Assembly: GCF_014353015.1 (NCBI RefSeq)
Contig: NZ_CP060704.1
Coordinates: 4,055,001-4,119,000, forward strand
Length of the DNA: 64,000 nt
From: Chitinimonas koreensis
GTDB lineage: Bacteria > Pseudomonadota > Gammaproteobacteria > Burkholderiales > Chitinimonadaceae
Reading direction: 5' to 3'
This document shows positions 52,756 to 60,860 of this stretch, piece after piece. The position numbers and the translations under genes are program-made. Every line of letters begins with the position of its first letter. Position 1 is the stretch's first letter. The notes beneath the pieces were generated by a model, which was not told the DNA's origin, made no database searches, and was given only the letters and a program-made list of their open reading frames with translations.

Positions 52756-52828
52756 GGGCTTCCTCTCAGTGGGTATCGGCGGGCCACTCTAGCGACGGCG
52801 GCCTGAATCGCGTCTGAATCGGACCGGC

Positions 52829-53191
52829 TCAGTGCAGGCCGTGATCGGTGGTCGGGGTATTGCGGATGTCCTGGTCGACGCTGTCCATCAGCACGGTGTG
52901 GATCTCGACCTCGAACCAGTCCCAGAAGGTCTTGAGGTTGCGGCTCTTGGGCCACAGCTTGTCGTCCTGGGTCCAGGACGCCAGCTCCATCTCGAACACC
53001 TTGTCCGCCATGTCGTCGATATAGGCGATGCCGTCTTCCTGCTCGTTCACCTCGGGGATCATCAGCACGGTGCAGTCGCTGCGGATATCGTCGAGCGCGA
53101 GCGTCACTTCGTTTTCCGGCAGCCCGTTGAGCCAGTCCAGGAAAGGCTTCTTGGGCTTGATGACGGCAATGGAACGATCAACGAAATACAT
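52829..53191 (-). CDS. conserved hypothetical protein
   Basis: This 120-residue acidic cytoplasmic protein begins MYFVDRSIAVIKPKKPFLDW and contains PENEVTLALDDIRSDCTVLM, DGIAYIDDMADKVFEMEL and LKTFWDWFEVEIHTVLMD. I do not know a function. The start at 53191 is supported by GGAGAG about 10 bases upstream. It is divergent from the PilZ-domain gene with 124 bases between the two starts. Confidence 0.75.
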   Translation of the reverse strand: MYFVDRSIAVIKPKKPFLDWLNGLPENEVTLALDDIRSDCTVLMIPEVNEQEDGIAYIDDMADKVFEMELASWTQDDKLWPKSRNLKTFWDWFEVEIHTVLMDSVDQDIRNTPTTDHGLH

Positions 53192-53315
53192 CTTTCTTCT
53201 CTCCATGAATCGGGCCGGCCCAGCATAGCATGCTGGCCCCTGCGCGCTATGAAGCGCACCGGCCATCGCTTAGAATCGGCTCACCTCCATCCATCCAGAC
53301 AAGACGCGGGACTTC

Positions 53316-53660
53316 ATGTTCGATCAACGCACCTCGGGACGCCGGCTCGTACGCTGGAAAGCGGCGGTGATTCCGCTCAACCAGCCCGAGCACGTGATCG
53401 CCGGCCTGGCCACCGAGGTCGCCCAGAAGGGCATGTCGCTGTTCTGCCAGGAACAGCTGTTCCCGCACATCACCTACAAGATCATCCTGCAGATCCCGGA
53501 CGCGATGCACATCAGCGTGTCCTACGTCGACGTCGAGGGCAAACCGATCTATTCCTCGCTGGTCGGCTCGATGGGCGAATTCCGCACCGGCATGAAGCTG
53601 ACCGACGTCAGCAACGAGTACCGCACCAAGATCGACCAGTTGCTGCGCGGCATCGGCTAG
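53316..53660 (+). CDS. small PilZ-domain protein
   Basis: This 114-residue protein fits the PilZ fold, the c-di-GMP receptor family. The N-terminal RTSGRRLVRWKAAVIPL resembles the Arg motif (RxxxR), and the later strands are KIILQIPDAMHISVSYVDV, YSSLVGSMGEFRTGMKLTDV. The second conserved motif ([D/N]xSxxG) is replaced by TEVAQKG, so ligand binding may be weakened or lost. It is monocistronic and convergent with rnr, with a bidirectional terminator between the two. Confidence 0.65.
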   Translation: MFDQRTSGRRLVRWKAAVIPLNQPEHVIAGLATEVAQKGMSLFCQEQLFPHITYKIILQIPDAMHISVSYVDVEGKPIYSSLVGSMGEFRTGMKLTDVSNEYRTKIDQLLRGIG

Positions 53661-53680
53661 GCGCCTCGCCCAGCCCACGA

Positions 53681-53709
53681 AAAAGGCCGGCTTTCGCCGG
53701 CCTTTTCGT
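53681..53709. terminator. bidirectional terminator between the PilZ-domain gene and rnr
   Basis: AAAAA, then GGCCGGC/GCCGGCC with loop TTTC, then TTTTCGTTCT. It can serve the plus-strand PilZ gene and the minus-strand rnr. Confidence 0.8.
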
Positions 53710-53718
53710 TCTGGACGC

Positions 53719-54325
53719 TCAGTTCTGCACAGGCTTCTTGCGCCGGGAGCGGGTCTTGGCCGGCTTGGCCTCGGCCGCCGGCTCGCCTGCGCCTGCCGGG
53801 GCCGGCGGACTGGACGGCTTGGCGGCGGGCTTGGCCTTGGGCGCCGGCGGGTTGGCCTTGGCGGAGGGCTCCGGCTTCGCAGCCTTGGCCTGCTTCCGCT
53901 TCTTGCCGGCAGGCTCGGCCGGCTTCGCTTCGGCAGCAGGCTTGGCAGCCTTGCCGCCGGCCCCGGTCCGGCCGCCCGCAGGCTTGGCCGCAACCGCCTG
54001 CGCATCGGAACGGCGCGTGCGCTTGCCGCGCCCCTCGTCGGCCGTGGACGGCAGCGGCAAGTCGACCACCGCGACCACCTGCGGCGCCGGCGTCTCGCCG
54101 ACCGGCGGCATCAGCAGGGCCGCCACCTGGGCCGGCTTGCGGCCGCGCCCGAGCGGCGCCGGAGCCGGAGCAGGAACTGGTGCGGGTGCCGGCGCGGACG
54201 GAGCCGCAGCCACCGCCGTGTCGACCGGCGCAGCAGCCGACACCAAGGCCGACGGCGTGCGCTTCTTCGACCTGGAGCGGCCCGGCCGGGCTTCGGCAAC
54301 GGGGGCCGGGGCCGGGCCGGTGCGG
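53719..54325 (-). other. out-of-frame Lys/Ala/Pro-rich tail of RNase R
   Basis: This minus-strand frame continues the rnr sequence after a one-base shift near 54310-54320. It contains SRSKKRTPSALV, GKRTRRSDAQ, KKRKQAKAAKPEPSAK and ends RSRRKKPVQN. This is the basic low-complexity C-terminus that RNase R proteins normally have. It has no start of its own. The reading is lost in the rnr frame, which instead enters Arg/Pro-rich codons and stops at 54111. Confidence 0.75.
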
Positions 54326-56693
54326 GTTCCGGTGCGGGAGCAGCCGCCACCTCGGGCGAACTGGCCGCCGGCGCCGCCACGGCCGGCTGGTCCTTCTTCG
54401 CCTTGCCCGAGCGCTTGCCGCCGCTGCGCGGCGCCGCATCGCGCCCGGCCGGCTGCTCGTCCTGGCCGGCGGAGGCGGCCTGCGCCTTCTCGACCAGCAC
54501 GAAGTCGATCTTGCTGGTCTCGATGTCGACGCGGGCGACCTTGACGGTCAGCTTGTCGGTCAGGCCGTACACCTTGCCGCTGCGCTCGCCGCGCAGGCAG
54601 TGGCCGGCCTCGTCGTAGCGGAAATAGTCGGCGCCGAGCTCGGAGATATGCACCAGGCCTTCGACGAACAGGCCGTCGAGCAGCACGAACAGGCCGAAAT
54701 TGGTCACCGCCGAGATCACGCCGTCGAACACCTCGCCCAGCCGGTCGCGCATGAAGTAGCACTTGAGCCAGTTCTCGACGTCGCGGGTGGCCTCGTCGGC
54801 GCGCCGCTCGGTCTGCGAGCAGTGCGCACCGATCTCTTCCCACTTGCCCGGCTTGTAGGTGGTGCCGGCCAGCACCGCGCGGATCGAGCGGTGCACCAGG
54901 AGATCGGGGTAGCGCCGGATCGGGCTGGTGAAATGGGTGTAGGCGTCGTAGGCCAGGCCGAAGTGGCCGAGCCGCTCGGGGCTGTAGACCGCCTGCTGCA
55001 TCGAGCGCAGCAGCATGGTCTGCAACAGCGCGGTATCGGGCCGGCCCTTCACCTGCTCCATCAGCAGCGCGTAGTCCTTGGCCTGCGGCTCGTCGCCGCC
55101 GCCGAGCGACAGCCCGCGTTCGTTGAGGAAGCGGCGCAGGTTCTCCAGCTTGCGCTCGGTCGGCCCCTCGTGGATGCGGTACAGCGCGGTGTGCTGGTGC
55201 TTGCCGAGGAAATCGGCGGCGCAGACGTTGGCGGCCAGCATGCACTCCTCGATCAGCCGATGCGCGTCGTTGCGCATGACCGGCTCGATCCGCTCGATCT
55301 TGCCGGCCTCGTTGAACACCATGCGCGTCTCGGTGGTCTCGAAATCGATCGCGCCGCGACGGTTGCGCGCCTTGAGCAGCACGCCGAACAGCGCGTACAG
55401 GTCGGCCAGGTGGCCGGCCACCGCCTTGCGTGCCTTGGCGGCCTCGCCCTTGGGGTCCTGCAGGACCTCCCACACCTCGGTGTAGGTCAGCCGCGCCTTG
55501 GACAGCATCACCGCCGGGTAGAAGCTGTACTTGCCCAGCTCGCCCTTGGCGTCGATCTGCATGTCGCACACCATGCAGCAGCGCTCGACCTCGGGATTCA
55601 GCGAACAGATGCCGTTGGACAGCTCCTCGGGCAGCATCGGGATGACGCGGCGCGGGAAGTAGACCGAGTTGCCGCGCTCGTAGCCGTCGCGGTCGAGCGC
55701 GTCGCCCGGCTGGACGTAATGGCTGACGTCGGCAATGGCCACCACCAGCCGCCAGCCCTTGCCGGCCTTCTCGGCATAGACCGCGTCGTCGAAGTCGCGC
55801 GCGGTCTCACCGTCGATGGTGACCAGCGGCAGCTCGCGCAGGTCGACCCGCTTGAGGCCCTCGGCGGTCTTCCAGTCTTTCTTCAGCACCTTCTGCGGCG
55901 TCTTGCGCGCCTGCGCCTCGGCATCGGGCGAGAACACGTGCGGCAGGTCGTGCTTGCGCAGCGCGATCTCGATCTCCATGCCGGGGTCGGCATAGTTGCC
56001 GAGCACCTCGACGATGCGGCCGATCGGCTGCGAATAGCGGTTGGGCTGGGTCACCAGCTCCACCGTCACCACCTGGCCCGGCTCGGCGTCGAGGCTGCCC
56101 TCGGGCGAGACCAGGATCTCCTGGGTGATGCGCCGCTCCTCGGCACGGATGAAGCGCACGCCGCGCTCGACGAACAGCCGGCCGACCAGCCGGTCGTGCA
56201 CGTGCTCGAGCACCTCGACGATCTTGCCCTCGCGCCGGCCGCGGCGGTCGACGCCGATCTCGCGCACCATCACGCGGTCGCCGTGCAGCACCTTGTGCAT
56301 CTCCTTGGGCCCGACGAACAGGTCGCCCGAAGCGTCGTCGGGCACCACGAAGCCGAAGCCGTCGGGGTGGCCGACCACCCGGCCCTTGATCAGGTCGAGT
56401 TTCTCGGCGATGCACAGCGCGCCCTTGCGGTTGATGACGACATCGCCCTCGCGCGCCATGGCATTGATGCGGCGGGCGAAGAAATCGGCCTCCTCGGGCT
56501 GGATCGCGAACAGTTCGGCCAGCTCGGCCGGCTCCATCGGCGCGCCGCGTTCGGTCAGGATCTGCAGCAGGTAGGCGCGGCTGGGCAGCGGTTGCGCATA
56601 GCGGGCGACCTCCTGCTCGTAGAAGGGATCGGCCTGGCGCAGCTTGAGCGCCGCGCGCGGCAACTTGGGCGGTTTGGTTTTTTTCGTTTCCAT
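54111..56693 (-). CDS. rnr: ribonuclease R (with probable C-terminal frameshift)
   Basis: This 3'-5' exoribonuclease degrades structured RNA and contributes to rRNA quality control. Domains in order: an N-terminal helix-turn-helix (SRAYLLQILTERGAPMEPAELA), cold-shock domains, the RNB catalytic domain with Asp clusters (TIDGETARDFDDAVYAE) and THFTSPIRRYPDLLVHR, and an S1 domain (FDGVISAVTNFGLFVLL, then EGLVHISELG). All of these are intact in this frame. After about residue 785, in a CCGGCC-rich stretch near 54310-54320, the frame shifts: the expected basic tail is in the next frame and ends at 53719. Adding one C would give about 991 residues. Upstream starts are weak; METKKTK at 56693 is used. 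Confidence 0.93.
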   Translation of the reverse strand: METKKTKPPKLPRAALKLRQADPFYEQEVARYAQPLPSRAYLLQILTERGAPMEPAELAELFAIQPEEADFFARRINAMAREGDVVINRKGALCIAEKLDLIKGRVVGHPDGFGFVVPDDASGDLFVGPKEMHKVLHGDRVMVREIGVDRRGRREGKIVEVLEHVHDRLVGRLFVERGVRFIRAEERRITQEILVSPEGSLDAEPGQVVTVELVTQPNRYSQPIGRIVEVLGNYADPGMEIEIALRKHDLPHVFSPDAEAQARKTPQKVLKKDWKTAEGLKRVDLRELPLVTIDGETARDFDDAVYAEKAGKGWRLVVAIADVSHYVQPGDALDRDGYERGNSVYFPRRVIPMLPEELSNGICSLNPEVERCCMVCDMQIDAKGELGKYSFYPAVMLSKARLTYTEVWEVLQDPKGEAAKARKAVAGHLADLYALFGVLLKARNRRGAIDFETTETRMVFNEAGKIERIEPVMRNDAHRLIEECMLAANVCAADFLGKHQHTALYRIHEGPTERKLENLRRFLNERGLSLGGGDEPQAKDYALLMEQVKGRPDTALLQTMLLRSMQQAVYSPERLGHFGLAYDAYTHFTSPIRRYPDLLVHRSIRAVLAGTTYKPGKWEEIGAHCSQTERRADEATRDVENWLKCYFMRDRLGEVFDGVISAVTNFGLFVLLDGLFVEGLVHISELGADYFRYDEAGHCLRGERSGKVYGLTDKLTVKVARVDIETSKIDFVLVEKAQAASAGQDEQPAGRDAAPRSGGKRSGKAKKDQPAVAAPAASSPEVAAAPAPEPAPARPRPPLPKPGRAAPGRRSARRRPWCRLLRRSTRRWLRLRPRRHPHQFLLRLRRRSGAAASRPRWRPC

Positions 56694-56695
56694 GG

Positions 56696-56723
56696 TTGAC
56701 ACGTTCTCATGCCTCTCTATAAT
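56696..56723 (+). promoter_or_regulatory. sigma70 promoter of the first tRNA-Leu
   Basis: TTGACA (56696-56701) and TATAAT (56718-56723) are both perfect consensus elements, with a 16-base spacer, 46 bases ahead of the tRNA. The element abuts the rnr start codon on the other strand. Confidence 0.92.
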
Positions 56724-56768
56724 GCGCATCTCTTTCGACGCGCTGCTGCAAACGCAGCGATGTTCGAA

Positions 56769-56855
56769 GCCCAGGTGGCGGAATTGGTAGACGCACTAGG
56801 TTCAGGTCCTAGCGGTAGCAATACCGTGGAAGTTCGAGTCTTCTCCTGGGCACCA
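56769..56855 (+). tRNA. tRNA-Leu (anticodon CAG)
   Basis: This 87-base cloverleaf has acceptor arms GCCCAGG/CCTGGGC, discriminator A and encoded CCA. The anticodon loop reads TTCAGGT with CAG in the centre, the stem is CTAGG/CCTAG, and a long variable arm (class II) is present as in tRNA-Leu. The T loop is TTCGAGT. It reads CUG codons, the dominant leucine codon in this high-GC genome. Confidence 0.96.
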
Positions 56856-56862
56856 ATTCTCG

Positions 56863-56898
56863 AAAAGGCCGATGCACACGCATCGGCCTTTTCGTTTT
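56863..56898 (+). terminator. terminator of the first tRNA-Leu
   Basis: GGCCGATGC and GCATCGGCC with loop ACAC are followed by TTTTCGTTTT, 11 bases after the tRNA. Confidence 0.9.
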
Positions 56899-57000
56899 GT
56901 CCTGCCGAAACTCGCGCTGCCGAAACGCCGCTCTGACCCTGAACGGCGGTGGCCGGCACGGTGCCGGACCCGATTTCTGCAATCTTTTTCGCCCGCGCCA

Positions 57001-57028
57001 TTGACACGGATTTTCCAGCCACTACAAT
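57001..57028 (+). promoter_or_regulatory. sigma70 promoter of the second tRNA-Leu
   Basis: TTGACA and TACAAT with a 16-base spacer, 43 bases ahead of the second tRNA. The -10 differs by one base from the first promoter. Confidence 0.88.
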
Positions 57029-57071
57029 GCGCAGCTCTCGACGCAGCAAGGCGCAAGCCGAACTGCTCGAA

Positions 57072-57158
57072 GCCCAGGTGGCGGAATTGGTAGACGCACT
57101 AGGTTCAGGTCCTAGCGGTAGCAATACCGTGGAAGTTCGAGTCTTCTCCTGGGCACCA
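57072..57158 (+). tRNA. tRNA-Leu (anticodon CAG), second copy
   Basis: This 87-base gene is identical in sequence to that at 56769-56855, and the identity runs a few bases beyond both ends (GAAG before, ATTCTCGA after). The promoter and terminator are similar but not identical, indicating a duplicated transcription unit. Confidence 0.96.
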
Positions 57159-57168
57159 ATTCTCGACG

Positions 57169-57201
57169 AGGCCGATGCGCAAGCATCGGCCTTTTCGTTT
57201 T
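57169..57201 (+). terminator. terminator of the second tRNA-Leu
   Basis: GCCGATGC and GCATCGGC with loop GCAA are followed by CTTTTCGTTTT. Confidence 0.9.
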
Positions 57202-57296
57202 GACCCCGACGCCGCATCGGGTACCACGTCAGCAAGGCGCCGGCCCGCGCGATCGCGCGCACCGCCGCCCTGCCCTCCCCCGCCCCGGCAAGCCGA

Positions 57297-58055
57297 TCAA
57301 GCGCGCACCGCCGCGATCACGGCCAGGTAGTTGCGCACCGTCGGCACCAGGCCGTCGTACAGCGCCTCGCCGATCAGCGCATGGCCGATCGACACCTCGT
57401 CGATGCCCGCCACGCCGCGCAGGAACGGCCCCAGGTTGGCCTGGCTCAGATCGTGGCCGGCATTGACGCCCAGACCGGCCGCGCGAGCCCGCTCGGCGGT
57501 CCTGGCGCAGGCTTCCAGCGCCCTGCCGGCGTCGCCGGCGTCGAAGGCCTCGGCGAACGGGCCGGTGTAGATCTCGATCCGGTCCGCCCCCACGTCCGCC
57601 ACACGCTCGATATCGGGCGAATCGGCGTCCATGAACAGGCTGACGCGGCAGCCGAGCGCCTTCAGCTCGCGGATCAGCGGCTTGAGCCGCTCGCCGTCCT
57701 GGCGCAGGTCGAAGCCGTGGTCCGAGGTGATCTGGCCGTCGCCGTCGGGCACCAGCGTGGCCTGTGCCGGCCGCGCCTCGGCGCACAGCGCCACGAAGCC
57801 CGGATAGCCGTCGCGCGCCGGCGCGAACGGATTGCCCTCGATGTTGAACTCGGCCGTCCGGCCCCGCAGCAGCGCCGCCAGCGCGCGCACGTCGTCGGGA
57901 CGGATATGGCGCTGGTCGGGCCGCGGATGCACGGTGATGCCGCCGCAGCCGGCATCGAGACAGGCCTGGGCGGCCTGCGCCACGCTCGGCAGCGCGCCGC
58001 CGCGGGAATTGCGCAGCACGGCGATCTTGTTGACGTTGACGGAAAGAACGGTCAT
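57297..58055 (-). CDS. pdxJ: pyridoxine 5'-phosphate synthase, divergent type
   Basis: This 252-residue TIM-barrel enzyme makes pyridoxine 5'-phosphate from 1-deoxyxylulose phosphate and aminoacetone phosphate. PdxJ landmarks are present: GITVHPRPDQRHIRPDDV, EFNIEGNP, RVSLFMDADSPDI, RIEIYTGPFAEAF, LGVNAGHDLSQ and EVSIGHALIGEAL. The N-terminus reads LSVNVNKIAVLRNSRGGALP instead of the usual proteobacterial LGVNIDHVATLRNARG, and resembles the form found in Bacteroidetes. The gene sits beside purA rather than between recO and acpS, so an origin by transfer is plausible (inference). The ATG at 58055 has GAGGGA five bases upstream. Confidence 0.9.
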   Translation of the reverse strand: MTVLSVNVNKIAVLRNSRGGALPSVAQAAQACLDAGCGGITVHPRPDQRHIRPDDVRALAALLRGRTAEFNIEGNPFAPARDGYPGFVALCAEARPAQATLVPDGDGQITSDHGFDLRQDGERLKPLIRELKALGCRVSLFMDADSPDIERVADVGADRIEIYTGPFAEAFDAGDAGRALEACARTAERARAAGLGVNAGHDLSQANLGPFLRGVAGIDEVSIGHALIGEALYDGLVPTVRNYLAVIAAVRA

Positions 58056-58072
58056 GCGGTCCCTCATGGCAC

Positions 58073-58096
58073 GACGCCCGGTGCTAACCGGGCGTC
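58073..58096. other. strong hairpin between pdxJ and purA
   Basis: GACGCCCGGT and ACCGGGCGTC form a perfect 10-base stem with a GCTA loop, without a T run on either strand. It could slow or reduce transcription from purA into pdxJ, or stabilise the purA mRNA end. Confidence 0.55.
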
Positions 58097-58105
58097 GCTG
58101 AACGA

Positions 58106-59401
58106 TCAGTGGTTGAACGGGTGCCGCAGCACGATCGTTTCCTCGCGGTCCGGCCCGGTCGAAATGATGTCGATCGGCGCGCCGGTCACCTCGGCGATGC
58201 GCTCGAGGTAGTTGCGCGCATTGAGCGGCAGATCCTCGTAGCGCTTCACGCCGAAGGTCGATTCGCTCCAGCCCGGCCATTCCTCGTAGATCGGCGCGCA
58301 ACCCGACAGCTCCTCGGCGCCGACCGGCAGGATGTCGGTCACTTCGCCGTCGATGCGGTAGCCGGTGCACAGCTTGATCACGTCCATGCCGTCCATCACG
58401 TCGAGCTTGGTCACGCACAGGCCCGACACGCCGTTGATCTGGATCGAGCGCTTGAGCGCGGCGGCGTCGAACCAGCCGCAGCGGCGCGGCCGGCCGGTGA
58501 CCGAGCCGAACTCGTTGCCGCGCTTGGCGAGGCCGGCGCCGACGTCGTCGAACAGCTCGGTCGGGAACGGACCCGAGCCGACGCGCGTGGTGTAGGCCTT
58601 CACGATGCCGAGCACGTACTGCAGCATCTGCGGCGCCACGCCGGCGCCCGGCGCGGCCGCGCCGGCCACGCAATTGCTCGAGGTCACGAACGGGTAGGTG
58701 CCGTGGTCGATGTCGAGCAGCGTGCCCTGGGCGCCTTCGAACAGCAGCGGCTTGCCGCCCTTGTTCAGGTCGTGCAGCGTGCGCGACACGTCGGCCACCA
58801 TCGGCTTGATGCGCTCGGCCAGCTTCAGCGTCTGTTCCAGCGTCTCCTGGAAGTCGACGGTGGCGACCTTGAAGTATTCCTTGAGCAGGAAGTTGTAGTA
58901 GGCCAGGTTCTCGCCAAGCTTGGCGGCCAGCCGGTCGGGGAAGAACAGGTCCTGCACGCGGATGGCGCGGCGGGCGACCTTGTCCTCGTAGGCCGGGCCG
59001 ATGCCGCGGCCGGTGGTGCCGATCTTCTTGTCGCCCTTGGCCGCTTCGCGCGCCTGGTCGAGCGCGATGTGGTACGGCAGGATCAGCGGGCAGGCTTCGG
59101 AGATCTTGAGCCGGCTCTCGACGTCGATGCCGGCGGCGTTGAGCTCGTCGATCTCCTTCAGCAGCGCCTCGGGCGAGATCACCACGCCGTTGCCGATGAA
59201 GCAGGCCTTGCCCGCGTGCAGGATGCCCGACGGGATCAGACGCAGCACGGTCTTCTTGCCGCCGATCACCAGCGTGTGTCCTGCATTGTGGCCGCCCTGG
59301 AAGCGCACCACGCCCTCGGCATGATCGGTCAGCCAGTCGACGATCTTGCCCTTGCCTTCGTCACCCCACTGGGTGCCGATCACCACGACGTTACGGCTCA
59401 T
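58106..59401 (-). CDS. purA: adenylosuccinate synthetase
   Basis: This 431-residue enzyme joins IMP and aspartate, using GTP, in AMP synthesis. The GTP-binding loop VVVIGTQWGDEGKGKIVDWL and the following FQGGHNAGHTLV are invariant PurA motifs. GIGPAYEDKVARRAIRV, EGAQGTLLDIDHGTYPFVTS and RVGSGPFPTEL are also present. AAGGA lies six bases before the ATG. It is downstream of hisZ, as in most betaproteobacteria. Confidence 0.98.
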   Translation of the reverse strand: MSRNVVVIGTQWGDEGKGKIVDWLTDHAEGVVRFQGGHNAGHTLVIGGKKTVLRLIPSGILHAGKACFIGNGVVISPEALLKEIDELNAAGIDVESRLKISEACPLILPYHIALDQAREAAKGDKKIGTTGRGIGPAYEDKVARRAIRVQDLFFPDRLAAKLGENLAYYNFLLKEYFKVATVDFQETLEQTLKLAERIKPMVADVSRTLHDLNKGGKPLLFEGAQGTLLDIDHGTYPFVTSSNCVAGAAAPGAGVAPQMLQYVLGIVKAYTTRVGSGPFPTELFDDVGAGLAKRGNEFGSVTGRPRRCGWFDAAALKRSIQINGVSGLCVTKLDVMDGMDVIKLCTGYRIDGEVTDILPVGAEELSGCAPIYEEWPGWSESTFGVKRYEDLPLNARNYLERIAEVTGAPIDIISTGPDREETIVLRHPFNH

Positions 59402-59507
59402 GGATGTTCCTTACGTTTGCTACGGATTGCTTGGCCGCCGCGCGGCGCGCGGCGGATGGAAACAGAATAGACGCCGGCGGCGCGTTGCGAGAGGCCGGCG
59501 CCAAGGA

Positions 59508-60659
59508 TCAAAGCGCGACCACGCGCCAGGCGCCGTCGCGCAGCGCCAGTTCGCGGTCGGCGTGCAGCTCCTCGACGTCGATCACCTCGCCGAGCTTGAT
59601 CACCACCGTCTCGCCCTGGGCGCGCAACCGGCGCACCTCGTCGGCCAGCGCGGCGTCGAGCACGTCGGGGGCCAGGATGGCGCGGCGCGCCGGCGCGACC
59701 GGCAGCTTCCAGGCCAGCTCCTTCAGGTCGAGACTGAAGCCGGTGGCCGGACGCGGCCGGCCGAACTGCTCGCCGACGTGGTCGTAGCGGCCACCGCGCG
59801 CCACCGCGTTGGCCCAGCCCTCGGCATAGGCGGCGAACACCAGGCCGGTGTGGTAGTAGCCCGAGCGCAGCTCGGCCAGGTCGAAGGCCGGCACGATGCC
59901 GCGCGCGGCCAGCGCCTCGGCCAATGCACGCAATTCGGCCAGCGCGGCGTTGACGCCGTCGAGCGCCGGCAGACGGGCAGCGGCGGCATCGAGCACTGCG
60001 CCGTCGCCGTACAGGCTGGGCAGCGCCACCAGGCCCTGCGCCAGAGACTCGGGCAGGCCGGCCACCAGGGTGGACAGCGTGGGTACGTCCTTCTGCTGGA
60101 TCGCGCGGAAGATCGCCTCGCGCCGCTCGCCGTCGAGGCCGGCCGCGTCGGCCAGCGCCAGGAACAGGCCGATATGGCCGACGTCGAGATGGACGTGGGC
60201 AATGTCGGCCAGCTTCAGGCATTCGTGCATCAGCTCGACGATCTCGACGTCGGCCGCCACGCCCGGATAGCCATAGATCTCGGCGCCGAGCTGCAGCGGC
60301 TCGCGCGCGGCCATGATGCCGTCGGGCAGCGTATGCACCACCGCGCCGGCATAGCACAGCCGGGCCACGCCCTGGCGGTTGAGCAGGTGGGCGTCGATGC
60401 GCGCCACCTGCGGCGTGATGTCGGCGCGCAGGCCGAGCTGGCGGCCGCTGAGCTGGTCGGTCAGCTTGAAGGTCTTGAGGTCGAGCGCGGCGTCCTGCCG
60501 GGTCAGCAGCGAATCGGCGTACTCGATCAGCGGCGGCATGACCAGCTCGTAGCCGAAACCGGCGATCAGGTCGAGCGCGGCACGCCGCAGGGTTTCGACC
60601 CGGCGCGCCTCGGGCGGCAGCAGGTCGGCGATGTTTTCGGGCAGGATCCAGTTGCGCAT
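59508..60659 (-). CDS. hisZ: ATP phosphoribosyltransferase regulatory subunit
   Basis: This 383-residue HisRS-like protein has no tRNA-charging role. It is the regulatory partner of the short form of HisG in the first step of histidine synthesis. It starts MRNWILPENIADLLPPEARR and carries class-II synthetase-like motifs (FELVMPPLIEYADSLL appears as YELVMPPLIEYADSLL; QLGLRADITPQVARIDAH; GGRYDHVGEQFGR). It is in the conserved hflC-yjeT-hisZ-purA order. Confidence 0.95.
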   Translation of the reverse strand: MRNWILPENIADLLPPEARRVETLRRAALDLIAGFGYELVMPPLIEYADSLLTRQDAALDLKTFKLTDQLSGRQLGLRADITPQVARIDAHLLNRQGVARLCYAGAVVHTLPDGIMAAREPLQLGAEIYGYPGVAADVEIVELMHECLKLADIAHVHLDVGHIGLFLALADAAGLDGERREAIFRAIQQKDVPTLSTLVAGLPESLAQGLVALPSLYGDGAVLDAAAARLPALDGVNAALAELRALAEALAARGIVPAFDLAELRSGYYHTGLVFAAYAEGWANAVARGGRYDHVGEQFGRPRPATGFSLDLKELAWKLPVAPARRAILAPDVLDAALADEVRRLRAQGETVVIKLGEVIDVEELHADRELALRDGAWRVVAL

Positions 60660-60671
60660 GGGAGAGACCGG

Positions 60672-60860
60672 CTACAGCGCCAGCAGAATTGATCCGATCA
60701 GGAGCAAGGCGAGGCCGACGAAACGGAGCTGGCCGTCGGTGAGCTTCGCGAGCTGCTCGAAGGTATTGCGCCAGGTGCGTGGCGACAGGAACGGCAAGAG
60801 GCCCTCGGCGACGAGCACGAGGGCCACTGCGAAGGCGAGATTATCCCACAAGCCGTTCAC
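60672..60860 (-). CDS. yjeT: DUF2065 membrane protein (YjeT)
   Basis: This 62-residue protein has two membrane helices (about residues 5-22 and 42-60) with the conserved segment LVAEGLLPFLSPRTWRNTF between them. It starts with GTG at 60860, overlapping the hflC stop (GTGA), so it is translationally coupled to the HflKC genes. Function is unknown; proximity to hflKC and purA is conserved in proteobacteria. Confidence 0.87.
   Translation of the reverse strand: MNGLWDNLAFAVALVLVAEGLLPFLSPRTWRNTFEQLAKLTDGQLRFVGLALLLIGSILLAL

Larger units (their letters stand above)
56694..57296. other. tRNA-Leu gene pair region
   Basis: This 603-base stretch without protein genes holds two transcription units in tandem. 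Each consists of a sigma70-like promoter, a tRNA-Leu(CAG) gene and a terminator (listed separately). About 100 bases between the pair and pdxJ show nothing further. Confidence 0.9.
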
